From positions 1 to 64,000 of the forward strand of contig JAFYUS010000043.1 of NCBI GenBank assembly GCA_017549505.1: 64,000 nucleotides of DNA, read 5' to 3'. The translations under genes were made by a program, and so were the position numbers. How positions within the stretch are numbered: the first letter of the stretch is position 1; every line of letters begins with the position of its first letter. The stretch is from Bacteroidales bacterium (GTDB taxonomy: Bacteria; Bacteroidota; Bacteroidia; Bacteroidales; UBA932). The notes under the pieces were generated by a model. The model saw nothing but the letters and a program-made list of their open reading frames with translations, was not told the DNA's origin and made no database searches. Below are positions 26,501-34,757 of the stretch, one piece after another.

Positions 26501-26702
26501 CGAGAACCTTGGTAAGGTTGGTCTCGATATCCTCCGCACTGGCTCCCGGATACGAAGACATGACCATGACCACGTTCGCATCGAACTTAGGGAACCTGTC
26601 CAAAGATATGTTTACCAGCGAGAATACTCCGAAGATCGCCAACGCTATGAATACAAGCGAGGTGGTCACCGGGTTATTGACCGCTTTTCTGTATATGCTC
26701 AT
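23595..26702 (-). CDS. RND-family efflux pump, inner-membrane permease
   Basis: A 1035-residue HAE1/AcrB-class permease, full length. The first membrane segment (VTTSLVFIALAIFGVFSLV) is followed by a large periplasmic domain, six membrane helices, a second periplasmic domain and five further helices. Helix IV carries SIAIGMVVDDAIVVLENI, with the two Asp of the proton relay. The C-terminus ends in an Arg/Lys-rich tail. It exports drugs, bile acids or other amphiphiles by proton antiport; the substrate cannot be told. Confidence 0.96.
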   Translation of the reverse strand: MSIYRKAVNNPVTTSLVFIALAIFGVFSLVNISLDRFPKFDANVVMVMSSYPGASAEDIETNLTKVLENSLNGVSDLKDMTSTSKENISLITLEFIEGVDIDVATNDVRDKLDMVNSVLPDGASLPVIFKFSADDMPIMIMSATADQSYQALDKILDEKVATPLARVSGVGTVSIAGAPQREIQVYCDPNKLEAYGLTVAGISQIIASENRNVPSGTIDIGSNSYSLRVEKEFNAAEEMLNVVVGHVGGKTIYLRDVARVIDGVEERYQESYLNGTQSAQIVIQKQADANTVNVIKGIKKAMKHIEKGLPSDIEIRTVVDGSDNIINTLNSLKETILVTFLIVMVVVYLFLGRWRATFIIVLSIPISLLASLMYLWATGNTLNIVSMASLSIAIGMVVDDAIVVLENISTHLERGAKPKEAAVHATQEVGISVIASTLTMLAVFLPLTMIKGMAGLMFKQLGWIVSIIMIVSTIGALTLIPMLCSQFLRFKPKHGRLHDLIFGNFNKFIDLISRGYGRLINWCVGHRKTVVLISLVVFFATVGFIAPTLKTEFMPKSDDGRITIQLELPAGTGQDITRGLAHEIYAKFDAAIPEIVNCSYTLGQADSDNSFASMQTNGTHVMSYNMNVGSMEDRVRSSADIADVIRGILADYPEFKKVRVTEGGGGMGGASIVDVEIYGYDFESTDALAKEIQTKMLATDDFAQVLVSRDEYIPEYQVDFDREKLAVNGLNSTTASSFLSSAINGSTMSFYREDGDEYDIRVRYAPEFRTSVEDIENIIIYNNMGKGVRIKDLGTVVESLTPPSISRKNRERLITVSGVVANGVALSDAVATTDVILETTDIPSELSIEIGGSYEDQQEMFGDLLMLLAMIIILVYIVMASQFESFMSPFVIMFSIPFAFVGVLLGLWIADMPLGAMGMVGILILMGVVVKNGIVLIDYTILMQERGKSVAEASVIAAKSRLRPILMTTLTTVLGMIPMALGRGEGSEMWRSLGVVVAWGLSVSTLVTLVIIPTVYASLSSWQERRRARKLARNN

Positions 26703-26709
26703 ATTATCC

Positions 26710-27741
26710 TTACTCGTTTACTGTAACCTTAATACCATCCTTGAGACGGATCTGACCTCCGGTCACGATCCTGTCACCGTCCGAAAGGCCTTCGAGGACC
26801 TCATACTCGGTTCCCATGCGGCGGCCGAGAACGACCTTGGTGTATGTAACGGTACCGTCTGCATTGAGAACATATACGAATCTCTCGCCTGAACCCTGCT
26901 GCTTCACTACAGCAACGTCTGGAATGACTACATTATTGTTCGAACCGAAATCCACGATCACGCGTGCGAACATTCCCGGACGGAGTGTGCTGTAGTTGTT
27001 GTCCACTACCACCTCAACTGTGAATGTACGGGTTGCAGGGTCGATCGTAGGGTAGATCTTTCCTACCTTTCCATAAAATTTTGTTCCCGGAAGCGCATCA
27101 GCAGCGATCTCCACTGAATCGCCTTTCTTCACCTTTGTGTAATCTGATTCTGAAATCGCGACAAGAAGCTTCACAGGCTTGATCTGCTCGACGGTATAGA
27201 TAGGGGCGCTCATGGCATACATGTCACCTGCATCATAGTTTCTTGCTGTCACGACACCGTTTACAGGGCTGCGGAGAACAGTGTTCTCTTCAAGGTTCTC
27301 CACCTGAGTCTTTGCCACCTTCACTGCAAGCTCCACTGCATCAAAGTCAGACTTCGAGATTCCGCCTGCCTCGTAAAGAGCCTTGAGACGCTCGAGTTCC
27401 ACTTCCTGGTTCTGGAGCTGGAGCTGTGCCTGGAGAAGGGATGACTTGTCCATCTCTGCAAGGACCTGGCCCTTGGTCACGTTGTCTCCGATCTCTACGT
27501 TTATCTTTGTTATACGGCCTGCCATCTGAGGGGCGATGTTGTTCTTTACAAACGCCTGCACTGTCGATGTATATGTAGCTGTCTGAGGAACTTCCCTCAC
27601 GGAAACCTGCTCCACTGAAACGGTAGGAGCGACATCAGCCAAGACTTCTGTCTGCTGAGCACCTTTGCTTGCACTGTTACCGCATGATGCAGCCAGGATG
27701 ACAGCAAGGGCAGCAACTGTTGATCTGAAAATAGTCTTCAT
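26710..27741 (-). CDS. RND pump periplasmic adaptor (membrane fusion protein)
   Basis: A 343-residue lipoprotein: signal peptide ending AVILAASC, then a HlyD-type adaptor with beta-barrel, lipoyl (GRITKINVEIGDNVTKGQVLAEMD; VLRSPVNGVVTARNYDAGD) and alpha-hairpin domains (about residues 100-140). It joins the permease to the outer-membrane channel. It is the second gene of the operon. Confidence 0.95.
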   Translation of the reverse strand: MKTIFRSTVAALAVILAASCGNSASKGAQQTEVLADVAPTVSVEQVSVREVPQTATYTSTVQAFVKNNIAPQMAGRITKINVEIGDNVTKGQVLAEMDKSSLLQAQLQLQNQEVELERLKALYEAGGISKSDFDAVELAVKVAKTQVENLEENTVLRSPVNGVVTARNYDAGDMYAMSAPIYTVEQIKPVKLLVAISESDYTKVKKGDSVEIAADALPGTKFYGKVGKIYPTIDPATRTFTVEVVVDNNYSTLRPGMFARVIVDFGSNNNVVIPDVAVVKQQGSGERFVYVLNADGTVTYTKVVLGRRMGTEYEVLEGLSDGDRIVTGGQIRLKDGIKVTVNE

Positions 27742-27757
27742 ATTATCTTTTTATTTT

Positions 27758-29281
27758 TTATTCTTCAATAAAGTCCTGACCGAGAGTCTGTTCAAGCTGT
27801 GTCTTGGCTGTCAGGAAGTTGAGGATTGCCTGCGACTCCGCAAGGCGGGACTGAGTAAGGGCGAGCTGGGCATCGTTGAGCTCGATGAGAGTGCTGCGGC
27901 CCACCTTGTATGACGCCTCTGTGATGTCATAACCCTTCTGAGCGGAAGCGACAGCATCCTGGGCAGCATAGTAGCTCTTCATGCTTGTCTCCATGGTTGC
28001 AAGGTTCGACCGGATCGCGATCTTGAGCTGACGTTCTGTATTGAGGGTCTGGAGCTGCACCTGATCGTACTGGTTCTGCGCCTGACGGATCTGATGGTAA
28101 CGCTTTCCGCCCGCGAAGATAGGAATGCTGAGACTGAAGCCGACAACTGAATAAGGTGTCCAACGATACTCGCTGAAATTAAAGTCGTTGGTCATGGCGT
28201 TCATGCTGTAGTTGAACATCATGGCAAGCGAAGGAATGTTGGCATACTTCTGGACCTTGATGGTCTCTGCGAGCATCTCAGCCTGGATAGCCAGCTGCTT
28301 CATCGTAGTATTGCGGTCAAGGGTGACGTCTTCATTCTCCTTGATGTCGTAAAGCATCTGCTCGGCATGATCCGAGAGCTTGCCGGCAACATCGAGGTTC
28401 ATGTCAAGGTCAACACCGAGAACGGCCTTCAGCTGCCACAAAGCAAGGATTACAGAGCTTTCTGCATTATATACGTTAGGAATTGCATTGGCTACAGTAG
28501 TCTTTGCACGGATGAGTTCCATTTCGGAAGCCTTCTGCACGTCATACTTCTTCTGGGTCTCTGCAAGGTTCTGCATCGCATTCTCATAAACCTGCTTGTA
28601 GACATCGAAAGCCTCTTTAGCCATGAGGGCGGAATAGAATGCATTCTTTACCTGTGTCACCATATCAAGACGTGACGAACGTGCCTTCTCTACGGCAAGT
28701 TCCACATCAAGGCCTGAAATCTTCAGACTCTGCCACAGCTGGGCATTCACCAACGGCATTGATGCCGAAAGACCTGCGCTGAAGTTGTTCCAACGTCCGA
28801 CTTCGAATCCGCCTCCGTTTGATGAAGCACCGGCATCCGGGGTACCTTCCGGCATCTGTACTCCATCCGGAAGGGTCGTACCTTCACCGCCTTCAGGAGC
28901 GCCTTCGCCACCGGCGGCACCGCCGCCCATTGCGCCACCGAGCGCACTCATATCAAAGTCCATGTACATCACCTGCTTCTTGATGGTTCTCTGGAACGAT
29001 CCGGATGCATCAATCTGCGGGAAAAGGGACGCGTATGTGCCTTTCTTGGCAAATCCGGTCCTTTCAATCTCCATGTCAGCTACCTTTACTGACACATTTT
29101 CGCTCAAGCCGATCTTGAGCGCCTGTTCCAAAGTGATCACTACAGGAGTTTCTGCTGAATCTGCAGCCTCCAGTATAGCCTGGACTTCAGATTCATCCAC
29201 CCTATACTGCGCAGAGGCAGAAAGGGAAGCAGCAAGGAAACCTGCAATGACCGCTGTTGTTACCGCTAATTTTTTCATCAT
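27758..29281 (-). CDS. TolC-like outer-membrane efflux channel
   Basis: A 507-residue outer-membrane factor. The signal peptide is MMKKLAVTTAVIAGFLAASLSASAQ. Two repeated coiled-coil/strand units are seen, with the conserved EQALKIGLSENVSVKVADME and QSRLAESQAILNFLTAKTQLEQTLG. About residues 120-165 form an extra loop very rich in Gly, Ala, Glu and Pro, placed between barrel strands and probably exposed to the outside. It heads the pump operon. Confidence 0.94.
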   Translation of the reverse strand: MMKKLAVTTAVIAGFLAASLSASAQYRVDESEVQAILEAADSAETPVVITLEQALKIGLSENVSVKVADMEIERTGFAKKGTYASLFPQIDASGSFQRTIKKQVMYMDFDMSALGGAMGGGAAGGEGAPEGGEGTTLPDGVQMPEGTPDAGASSNGGGFEVGRWNNFSAGLSASMPLVNAQLWQSLKISGLDVELAVEKARSSRLDMVTQVKNAFYSALMAKEAFDVYKQVYENAMQNLAETQKKYDVQKASEMELIRAKTTVANAIPNVYNAESSVILALWQLKAVLGVDLDMNLDVAGKLSDHAEQMLYDIKENEDVTLDRNTTMKQLAIQAEMLAETIKVQKYANIPSLAMMFNYSMNAMTNDFNFSEYRWTPYSVVGFSLSIPIFAGGKRYHQIRQAQNQYDQVQLQTLNTERQLKIAIRSNLATMETSMKSYYAAQDAVASAQKGYDITEASYKVGRSTLIELNDAQLALTQSRLAESQAILNFLTAKTQLEQTLGQDFIEE

Positions 29282-29320
29282 CTTTTAAAAATATACACTA
29301 TTTTATTCGTTTTCAGGGCG

Positions 29321-29328
29321 CAAATTTA
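29321..29328 (-). promoter_or_regulatory. -7 promoter box for the RND pump operon
   Basis: The minus strand reads TAAATTTG, with a possible -33 TTG 21 bp upstream (complement of 29350-29352). The leader is about 35 nt. Confidence 0.5.
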
Positions 29329-29339
29329 CTGCAAATTTC

Positions 29340-29367
29340 AAGCCGGAAGCAACTTGATTTCTGGCTT
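29340..29367 (-). terminator. imperfect hairpin after the ProXp/YbaK-like gene
   Basis: AAGCC...GGCTT arms with one mismatch and an inner GAA/TTC pair form a hairpin about 30 bp after the stop at 29396. No strong T run follows, so termination is uncertain. It also overlaps the -33 region of the pump promoter. Confidence 0.3.
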
Positions 29368-29395
29368 AAAATGACATTGTTTTGGTATGAATATC

Positions 29396-29941
29396 CTAAA
29401 CTTCTGCCGTAATGTCAAGCCACTCGTATTCTCCGCCCCAGATTTCAAGGAATTTCATGAAATCTCCATTCGAGAGGACAACACTCGCCGTGTTGTCGCA
29501 GGGGTGGAAACTGATGCGCTCAGCGGTCTGAAGGTCCTTGTCAAGGAAAAGCTTCACCCTATGTCCGTTAGGGAAATGTTCTTTGGTAAGATCCTGTGTT
29601 TCAGGATCATGAATCAGACCAAGAGGAGATACTGAACCCGGGAGGAGGCCAAGGCAGCGTTCCATGCGCTCGGCAGAGGCAAATGATAATTTGCCCTGCC
29701 GGAGCATATGTTCGAGGGAATGGATCGCCAGTTCCTTATGACACTCGAAAACCACCAGATAATGGCGGTTTCCTTTATGGTTTCTGAAGAAGAGGTTCTT
29801 GCAGTGGACGGAATCTATATCCTTCCAGTATTCAAGAGCCAGCTCGATCGTGGGGAGAGGCGGATGGGTATGGAGTTCATATTCCAGACCGTGCTCCTCA
29901 AGATGGCGGAGGACTTCATCTATTCTGGCTATTCCTGTCAT
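29396..29941 (-). CDS. prolyl-tRNA editing (ProXp/YbaK-type) deacylase
   Basis: A 181-residue free-standing editing domain. The conserved Lys stretch is HCKNLFFRNHKGNRHYLVVF (about residues 46-65), and GLLPGSVSPLGLIHD is the typical GxxxP loop region. Such proteins remove Ala or other wrong amino acids from tRNA-Pro. It resembles the prolyl-tRNA synthetase-associated domain proteins; substrate preference cannot be read. Its start overlaps the lgt stop by 4 bp. Confidence 0.88.
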   Translation of the reverse strand: MTGIARIDEVLRHLEEHGLEYELHTHPPLPTIELALEYWKDIDSVHCKNLFFRNHKGNRHYLVVFECHKELAIHSLEHMLRQGKLSFASAERMERCLGLLPGSVSPLGLIHDPETQDLTKEHFPNGHRVKLFLDKDLQTAERISFHPCDNTASVVLSNGDFMKFLEIWGGEYEWLDITAEV

Positions 29942-30819
29942 TTGTTCAGACTTTTAGCATAGTGGGTAGGAGCAGACTTCTTCTTTTCAGGATGAACTAT
30001 CATTGCCGGCTGCTTCTTCACATGGCTGTAGATAAGGAATCCGATTCCGAGAAGTATGAACGGAATGCTGAGCAGCTGTCCCATGTTAAGGATCATATCC
30101 TGCTCGAAACCTACCTGAGGCTCCTTGATGAACTCGATGAGGAAACGCATTCCGAAACAGCCGATGAAGAACGTTCCGATGAAGAATCCCCTATGGAGCT
30201 TAGGAAGCCTGTACTTATACATCAGTATCTGGAAGATTCCCAGAAGGAAATAGCTGAGGGCTTCGTAAAGCTGGGTAGGATGCTTTGGCTCTGTCTCTCC
30301 TCTGAGTTCGAAGACGAATCCCCATGGAAGACTTGTGACATCTCCGTAAATCTCTGAATTGCAGAGGTTTCCAAGACGGATGAATGTCGCAGCGAAGCAT
30401 ACTGCTATTGCAAGATGGTCAAGGATCCATACGAAATCGAAGTCGTATTTCCTTCCATAATGCTTCGCGAACCACCACATGGCTATGAAGAGGGCTATCG
30501 TACCTCCATGGCTCGCAAGACCGCCTTTCCATGGCATGAAGATCTCCCAGAATCCCTGCCAGCTTCCAAGGTAATAATCAGGCTGATAGAAGAGGCAATG
30601 TCCGAGACGTGCACCGACGATGGTACCGATAAGGAGTGTATAAAGAAGGGGATCAAGAAGAGTCTCAGGAACTCCCTCTCTTCTGAAGAATCCTCTGAAG
30701 ATAAACCATCCGAGAATGAATCCCGAGATGAAAAGAAGCGAATACCACCTTATCGAAACCGGACCGAGACCGATCAGTTCCGGATTCATGCTCCAATGTA
30801 TTGCCAACGTCTCAAACAT
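29938..30819 (-). CDS. lgt: prolipoprotein diacylglyceryl transferase
   Basis: A 293-residue membrane enzyme with about seven helices that adds diacylglycerol to lipobox Cys. Signature elements are IGTIVGARLGHCLFYQPDYY, with the conserved Arg and His (about residues 93-112), RLGNLCNSEIYGDVT in place of the usual GRxGNFxNxE block, and HPTQLYEAL. It leads a two-gene unit with the deacylase. Confidence 0.95.
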   Translation of the reverse strand: MFETLAIHWSMNPELIGLGPVSIRWYSLLFISGFILGWFIFRGFFRREGVPETLLDPLLYTLLIGTIVGARLGHCLFYQPDYYLGSWQGFWEIFMPWKGGLASHGGTIALFIAMWWFAKHYGRKYDFDFVWILDHLAIAVCFAATFIRLGNLCNSEIYGDVTSLPWGFVFELRGETEPKHPTQLYEALSYFLLGIFQILMYKYRLPKLHRGFFIGTFFIGCFGMRFLIEFIKEPQVGFEQDMILNMGQLLSIPFILLGIGFLIYSHVKKQPAMIVHPEKKKSAPTHYAKSLNK

Positions 30820-30843
30820 ATACTTTCATTTAATTACAATCTG

Positions 30844-30851
30844 CAAATATA
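30844..30851 (-). promoter_or_regulatory. -7 promoter box for lgt
   Basis: The minus strand reads TATATTTG, about 25 bp before the lgt ATG, giving a leader of about 20 nt. Confidence 0.55.
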
Positions 30852-30895
30852 ACCATTAGACTGAAAACTCCGTCATAAACTGCATTAAAAAGGCG

Positions 30896-30941
30896 CCCCA
30901 GAGCCTAAGCCCCTCGGAGCTGTCGCCACAGGCGACTGGGG
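30896..30941. repeat. multi-stem palindromic element between pgk and lgt
   Basis: CCCCAG (30896-30901) pairs with CTGGGG (30936-30941). Inside is a perfect hairpin, GTCGCC-ACA-GGCGAC (30922-30936 region), and a weaker AGC...GCT stem. It can fold as a small three-way structure. It lies between the pgk terminator and the lgt promoter and codes for nothing. Confidence 0.5.
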
Positions 30942-30946
30942 GTAAA

Positions 30947-30976
30947 CGAAAAGAGGACGTTCTAGGACGTCCTCTT
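30947..30976 (-). terminator. pgk terminator
   Basis: Perfect 10-bp arms, 30951-30960 and 30967-30976, with a 6-base loop are followed on the minus strand by TTTTCG. It lies 30 bp after the pgk stop. Confidence 0.85.
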
Positions 30977-31006
30977 ACCAAATGTATGTTAAGTGTTACT
31001 TATTAC

Positions 31007-32257
31007 TTACGCTCTGATTGCTGCGATACCTGGAAGCTCCTTACCCTCAAGATACTCAAGCATAGCGCCACCACCAGTAGAAACGTAGCTTACCTTGTCA
31101 GCATAACCCATCTGAGTTACAGCTGCAACTGAGTCACCACCACCTACGAGTGTGAATGCACCGTTCTCTGCAGTAGCCTTTGCAAGGATCTCAGCGATAC
31201 GGTTTGTACCCTTTGCGAATGCAGGGATCTCGAATACGCCTACAGGACCGTTCCAGAGGATTGTCTTTGAGTTCATGAGAACCTCCTCCCACATAGCGAG
31301 AGTGCTTGGAGCTGCGTCCATACCTTCCCAACCGTCAGGAATCTCTGAGTTGAGACAGATCTTTGTATTGGCGTCGTTAGAGAAATCGTCAGCGATTACA
31401 ACCTCCTTTGAGAGATAGATCTTCACGCCCTTCTCCTCTGCCTTCTTGAGAGTATCGAGTGCGAGCTGCATCTGGTCGTCCTCACAGAGTGAACGTCCGA
31501 TCTGACCGCCCTGAGCCTTCTTGAATGTGTATACCATACCACCACCGATGATCATGTTGTCGACTGCGTCGAAGAGCTTCTCGATGATAGTGATCTTTGA
31601 AGATACCTTTGCACCACCTACGATAGCGGTCACAGGGTGCTCTGGAGTCTTGAGAACGTGGTCGATAGCCTTGATCTCACCTTCCATCACATAACCGAAC
31701 ATCTTGTCGTTAGGGAAGTACTCTGCGATAAGAGCTGTAGAAGCATGTGCACGGTGTGCTGTACCGAATGCGTCGTTGATGTAGCAGTCAGCGTAAGAAG
31801 CGAGCTTCTTCACGAATGCCTTCTGGTTCTCCTTGACTACAGCCTTTGCTGCCTTCTTCTCCTCGTCGGTAGCGAACTCGCCTCTTGGCTTGCCCTCTTC
31901 CTCAGCGTAGAAACGGAGGTTCTCGAGAACGAGAACTTCACCCATCTTGAGAGCAGCGACCTGCTCATCAGCAGCCTGGCAGTCATCAGCGAACTTTACA
32001 GGGGCACCGAGGAGTTCCTGAACACGGCCGAGGATGTGCTTGAGAGAGAACTTCTCAGTTACGCCCTTCGGACGGCCGAGGTGTGACATGACGATAACTG
32101 CACCACCCTTCTCAAGAACCTTCTTAAGGGTAGGGATAGCGGCACGGATACGTGTGTCGTCAGTGATTTCCATCTTCTCGTTGAGTGGAACGTTGAAGTC
32201 AACGCGTACAATCGCCTTCTTGCCGGCGAAATCGTAAGTGTCAATAAACTGTTGCAT
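31007..32257 (-). CDS. pgk: phosphoglycerate kinase
   Basis: A 416-residue glycolytic enzyme making ATP and 3-phosphoglycerate. The N-terminal block [17 protein letters not shown], the Arg-rich site [19 protein letters not shown], and the C-terminal GGGDSVAAV nucleotide site are all present. It is a single gene with its own promoter and terminator. Near 150 residues a slightly long charged insertion ([20 protein letters not shown]) is common in this phylum. Confidence 0.98.
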   Translation of the reverse strand: MQQFIDTYDFAGKKAIVRVDFNVPLNEKMEITDDTRIRAAIPTLKKVLEKGGAVIVMSHLGRPKGVTEKFSLKHILGRVQELLGAPVKFADDCQAADEQVAALKMGEVLVLENLRFYAEEEGKPRGEFATDEEKKAAKAVVKENQKAFVKKLASYADCYINDAFGTAHRAHASTALIAEYFPNDKMFGYVMEGEIKAIDHVLKTPEHPVTAIVGGAKVSSKITIIEKLFDAVDNMIIGGGMVYTFKKAQGGQIGRSLCEDDQMQLALDTLKKAEEKGVKIYLSKEVVIADDFSNDANTKICLNSEIPDGWEGMDAAPSTLAMWEEVLMNSKTILWNGPVGVFEIPAFAKGTNRIAEILAKATAENGAFTLVGGGDSVAAVTQMGYADKVSYVSTGGGAMLEYLEGKELPGIAAIRA

Positions 32258-32300
32258 AATTGTATAGGATGTATTAGTTAAATTTTCGTCTAAAACCGAG

Positions 32301-32308
32301 CAAATTTA
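32301..32308 (-). promoter_or_regulatory. -7 promoter box for pgk
   Basis: The minus strand reads TAAATTTG, 44 bp before the pgk ATG. It is back to back with the plus-strand box at 32329-32336. Confidence 0.5.
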
Positions 32309-32328
32309 GTAATTTTCGTGGAAATACC

Positions 32329-32336
32329 TATCTTTG
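32329..32336 (+). promoter_or_regulatory. -7 promoter box for the rRNA methyltransferase gene
   Basis: TATCTTTG lies 50 bp before the ATG. The leader contains a small GC hairpin (CCGCG/CGCGG near 32353-32367). Confidence 0.55.
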
Positions 32337-32386
32337 CGTACAGAAAAATCAGCCGCGCCTAGTCGCGGCATTAACATTACCCCATT

Positions 32387-33322
32387 ATGATGACGATTGA
32401 AAGCCCAGGCGCATTCTGGAAAGACTACGAACTCATTGATTCCGGCAACTTCGAGAAACTCGAAAGATTCGGGCCGTTCATCATGGCCCGTCCTGAGCCT
32501 AAGGCTCTGTGGGACAAGTCATTGTCTGATGGAGAATGGAATAAGATGATCCATACCCGCTTCAAGACCGGAGCAGGATTCGGCAAGGCCGGAAAGGAAG
32601 ACAGCGGCACATGGGAGCGCAAGAAGAAGATGGATGACCAGTGGTACATCCGCTACAACGGCGCGCAGGAAGGTCTGAACTTCTCGCTGCGCCTGGGTCT
32701 GACTTCCTTCAAGCATGTGGGAGTCTTCCCTGAACAGTCATCCAACTGGGAGTATATCTACAGGCAGACCAGGGAGTTGGTAGGAAAGGCCGAGGCAGAA
32801 GGAAAGCCGAAGCCTAAGGTCCTCAACCTCTTCGCATACACCGGAGCGGCGTCGCTCGCAGCCAAGGCTGCAGGAGCCGACGTGACCCACCTGGACTCTG
32901 TACGTCAGGTAGTTACATGGGCTCGCGGTAACATGGAGGCGAGCCGCATGGACAACATCAGATGGATTGTCGAGGATGCATTGAAATTCGCACGTCGCGA
33001 GGCCAAGAGAGGCAACACATACCAGGGAATCATCCTTGATCCTCCGGCATACGGACATGGTCCGGACGGAGAGAAATGGAAGCTGGACGAATGCCTCAAC
33101 GAGATGCTACAGTGCGTTGCGGCAATCCTTGCTCCGCAGGACAGCTTCATGGTCCTCAACCTTTATTCAAACGGTTATTCCGCTGTGCTTGGTGAGACAA
33201 TAGTGAAACAGGCCTTCTGTCTCAAGAACGCATACAAGTCCCTTGACTTCGGAGAGCTCGTCCTCCGCGACTCATACGGCAAGAACCTCCCTTTGAGCGT
33301 CTTCGTCCGTCTCGCCCGATAA
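32387..33322 (+). CDS. class I SAM-dependent rRNA methyltransferase (RlmI/RlmK-like)
   Basis: A 311-residue enzyme of the Methyltrans_SAM (PF10672) group. The SAM site is VLNLFAYTGAASLAAKAAGAD (about residues 145-165), the acidic loop is THLDSVRQVVTWARGN, and ILDPPAYGHG is the catalytic motif IV typical of base methyltransferases. It lacks the PUA domain of E. coli RlmI. It probably methylates a cytosine or guanine in 23S rRNA; the exact site is unknown. It is convergent with yidD, 3 bp apart. Confidence 0.88.
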   Translation: MMTIESPGAFWKDYELIDSGNFEKLERFGPFIMARPEPKALWDKSLSDGEWNKMIHTRFKTGAGFGKAGKEDSGTWERKKKMDDQWYIRYNGAQEGLNFSLRLGLTSFKHVGVFPEQSSNWEYIYRQTRELVGKAEAEGKPKPKVLNLFAYTGAASLAAKAAGADVTHLDSVRQVVTWARGNMEASRMDNIRWIVEDALKFARREAKRGNTYQGIILDPPAYGHGPDGEKWKLDECLNEMLQCVAAILAPQDSFMVLNLYSNGYSAVLGETIVKQAFCLKNAYKSLDFGELVLRDSYGKNLPLSVFVRLAR

Positions 33323-33325
33323 TCA

Positions 33326-33592
33326 TTACGGTACAGGGTCGTAGCCGTGGCCGCCCCAAGGGTGGCAACGGAGCAGACGGCGTACCGAGAGCCATAGGCC
33401 CTTGAATGGACCGTGCTTGCGGAATGCTTCCAGGGCATACTGGGAACATGTCGGGGTGAAGCGGCATGAAGGACCGCCTTTCAGAGGCGACAGGCAGACC
33501 TGATAGAATCTTATCAGAAAAACGAACGGCGCTATGGCGACCTTTTTCAAAGTCGCCTTGAAACCTTTTGAGTTCTGACGGTCTTTATCCAT
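33326..33592 (-). CDS. yidD: membrane protein insertion efficiency factor
   Basis: An 88-residue protein with the YidD hallmark: [20 protein letters not shown], then [13 protein letters not shown] and [13 protein letters not shown]. It assists YidC-mediated insertion at the membrane. It follows rnpA by 2 bp, the usual rnpA-yidD order; yidC and dnaA are not nearby. Confidence 0.95.
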   Translation of the reverse strand: MDKDRQNSKGFKATLKKVAIAPFVFLIRFYQVCLSPLKGGPSCRFTPTCSQYALEAFRKHGPFKGLWLSVRRLLRCHPWGGHGYDPVP

Positions 33593-33594
33593 GA

Positions 33595-34008
33595 TTATTC
33601 GACAGAAGAAACTTCGGGAACCTCTGCAGTCTGCTTCGGACCATACTTCGCATTCAAAGCATCTATCACTTGTCCGATGGATGAATAAATTTCCTCATAG
33701 GAAAGGATTTCCTTTACAGAATATATGAGGAGTATATCGAAATTTCCTTCGAGGGTCAGCATATGCTTCTGCTTGCGCCAGCTTTCTCTGATACGACGTT
33801 TGAGAAGATTACGCTTGACTGCTCTCTTGAAGAATTTCTTGGATACGGATACCACAATACGGTTTGACCCGCTGTCCGTTCCATACAGACACTGCCAGCG
33901 GATGCCCGGCACACTGCCGTGCTTGCCTCTGGCAAGAAGCTTCGAGATGGCCATCTTGCCGCACAATCTTTCTTTCTTAGGAAGAGTATTACGGATCTCC
34001 CCTTCCAC
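33595..34008 (-). CDS. rnpA: ribonuclease P protein component
   Basis: A 137-residue basic protein. The RNR motif region [20 protein letters not shown] (about residues 60-79) is diagnostic. With the RNase P RNA it trims tRNA 5' ends. The C-terminal 25 residues are an acidic extension. It is two bases after hemD and two before yidD. Confidence 0.94.
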   Translation of the reverse strand: MEGEIRNTLPKKERLCGKMAISKLLARGKHGSVPGIRWQCLYGTDSGSNRIVVSVSKKFFKRAVKRNLLKRRIRESWRKQKHMLTLEGNFDILLIYSVKEILSYEEIYSSIGQVIDALNAKYGPKQTAEVPEVSSVE

Positions 34009-34010
34009 GG

Positions 34011-34751
34011 CTAGTTCTTGGAAAGGTAAAGTTCAAGAGCCTTGGCAACAGACGGTGCCTCGGGAGTAGGAGCTGATATCTCTATGGTAAGTCCAGCTTC
34101 TTCCATTGCAGGGACCACCGATTTTCCGTATGACACGAACTTGATGTCACCCTGCTGGAAATCAGGATAGTTCTCATAGAGAGATTTCACGTCTGCGGGG
34201 TTGAAGAACACGACCATATCGTATGAGTGAAGGTCCATATCCTTGATATCCTGAGCTACAGGCTTCACGAATACTGCTGTCTCGAATGCGTATTTCTGAG
34301 TTTCGAATATCTTTGTCACCGCATCCTTAGAAGAAGACTCTGCTGTAGCGATAAGGAAGTTCTCACCCTTGTGCTTGGTACCTATAAGGCCTATGATCGA
34401 CTGCGGAGTACCGTCTCCGAAGAAGATCTTCCTTTTCCTGTACACGATATGCTTCTGAAGATAGTTCGCAACCGCCTCTGTAGTACAGAAATACTTCATT
34501 GTCTCAGGGACCTTTACACGCAGCTCCTCACACAACTGAAAGAAAGCATCAATCGTGGTACGTGCAGAAAAGACTACTGCAGTATGGTCAAGTATGTTGA
34601 TTCTCTGGGCGCGGAACTCTCTGGAAGTCAGAGGTTCCATCTTAAAGAACTGTCTGAAGTCAAACTCCACTCCAAACTTTTCTGCAATGCTGGTATAAGG
34701 AGAAGCCGTCTTCGGCTGCTGCTGTGAAATCAATATCTTCTTTACGCTCAT
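34011..34751 (-). CDS. hemD: uroporphyrinogen-III synthase family protein
   Basis: A 246-residue two-domain protein of the HemD fold: KKILISQQQPKTASPYTSIAEKFGVE, read in parts, at the N-terminus, VVFSARTTIDAFFQL, and the C-terminal block VVFFNPADVKSLYENYPDF. It closes hydroxymethylbilane to uroporphyrinogen III if fully active. No other haem genes are adjacent, so a divergent role is possible. It lies in the SUI1-DUF4271-hemD-rnpA-yidD operon, an order seen in other Bacteroidota. Confidence 0.85.
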   Translation of the reverse strand: MSVKKILISQQQPKTASPYTSIAEKFGVEFDFRQFFKMEPLTSREFRAQRINILDHTAVVFSARTTIDAFFQLCEELRVKVPETMKYFCTTEAVANYLQKHIVYRKRKIFFGDGTPQSIIGLIGTKHKGENFLIATAESSSKDAVTKIFETQKYAFETAVFVKPVAQDIKDMDLHSYDMVVFFNPADVKSLYENYPDFQQGDIKFVSYGKSVVPAMEEAGLTIEISAPTPEAPSVAKALELYLSKN

Positions 34752-34757
34752 TCCTGT

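Noticed and set aside
30896-30941. An integron attC site
   Set aside because: The structure is palindromic, but the RYYYAAC/GTTRRRY core sites are missing and no integron integrase or cassette lies nearby.
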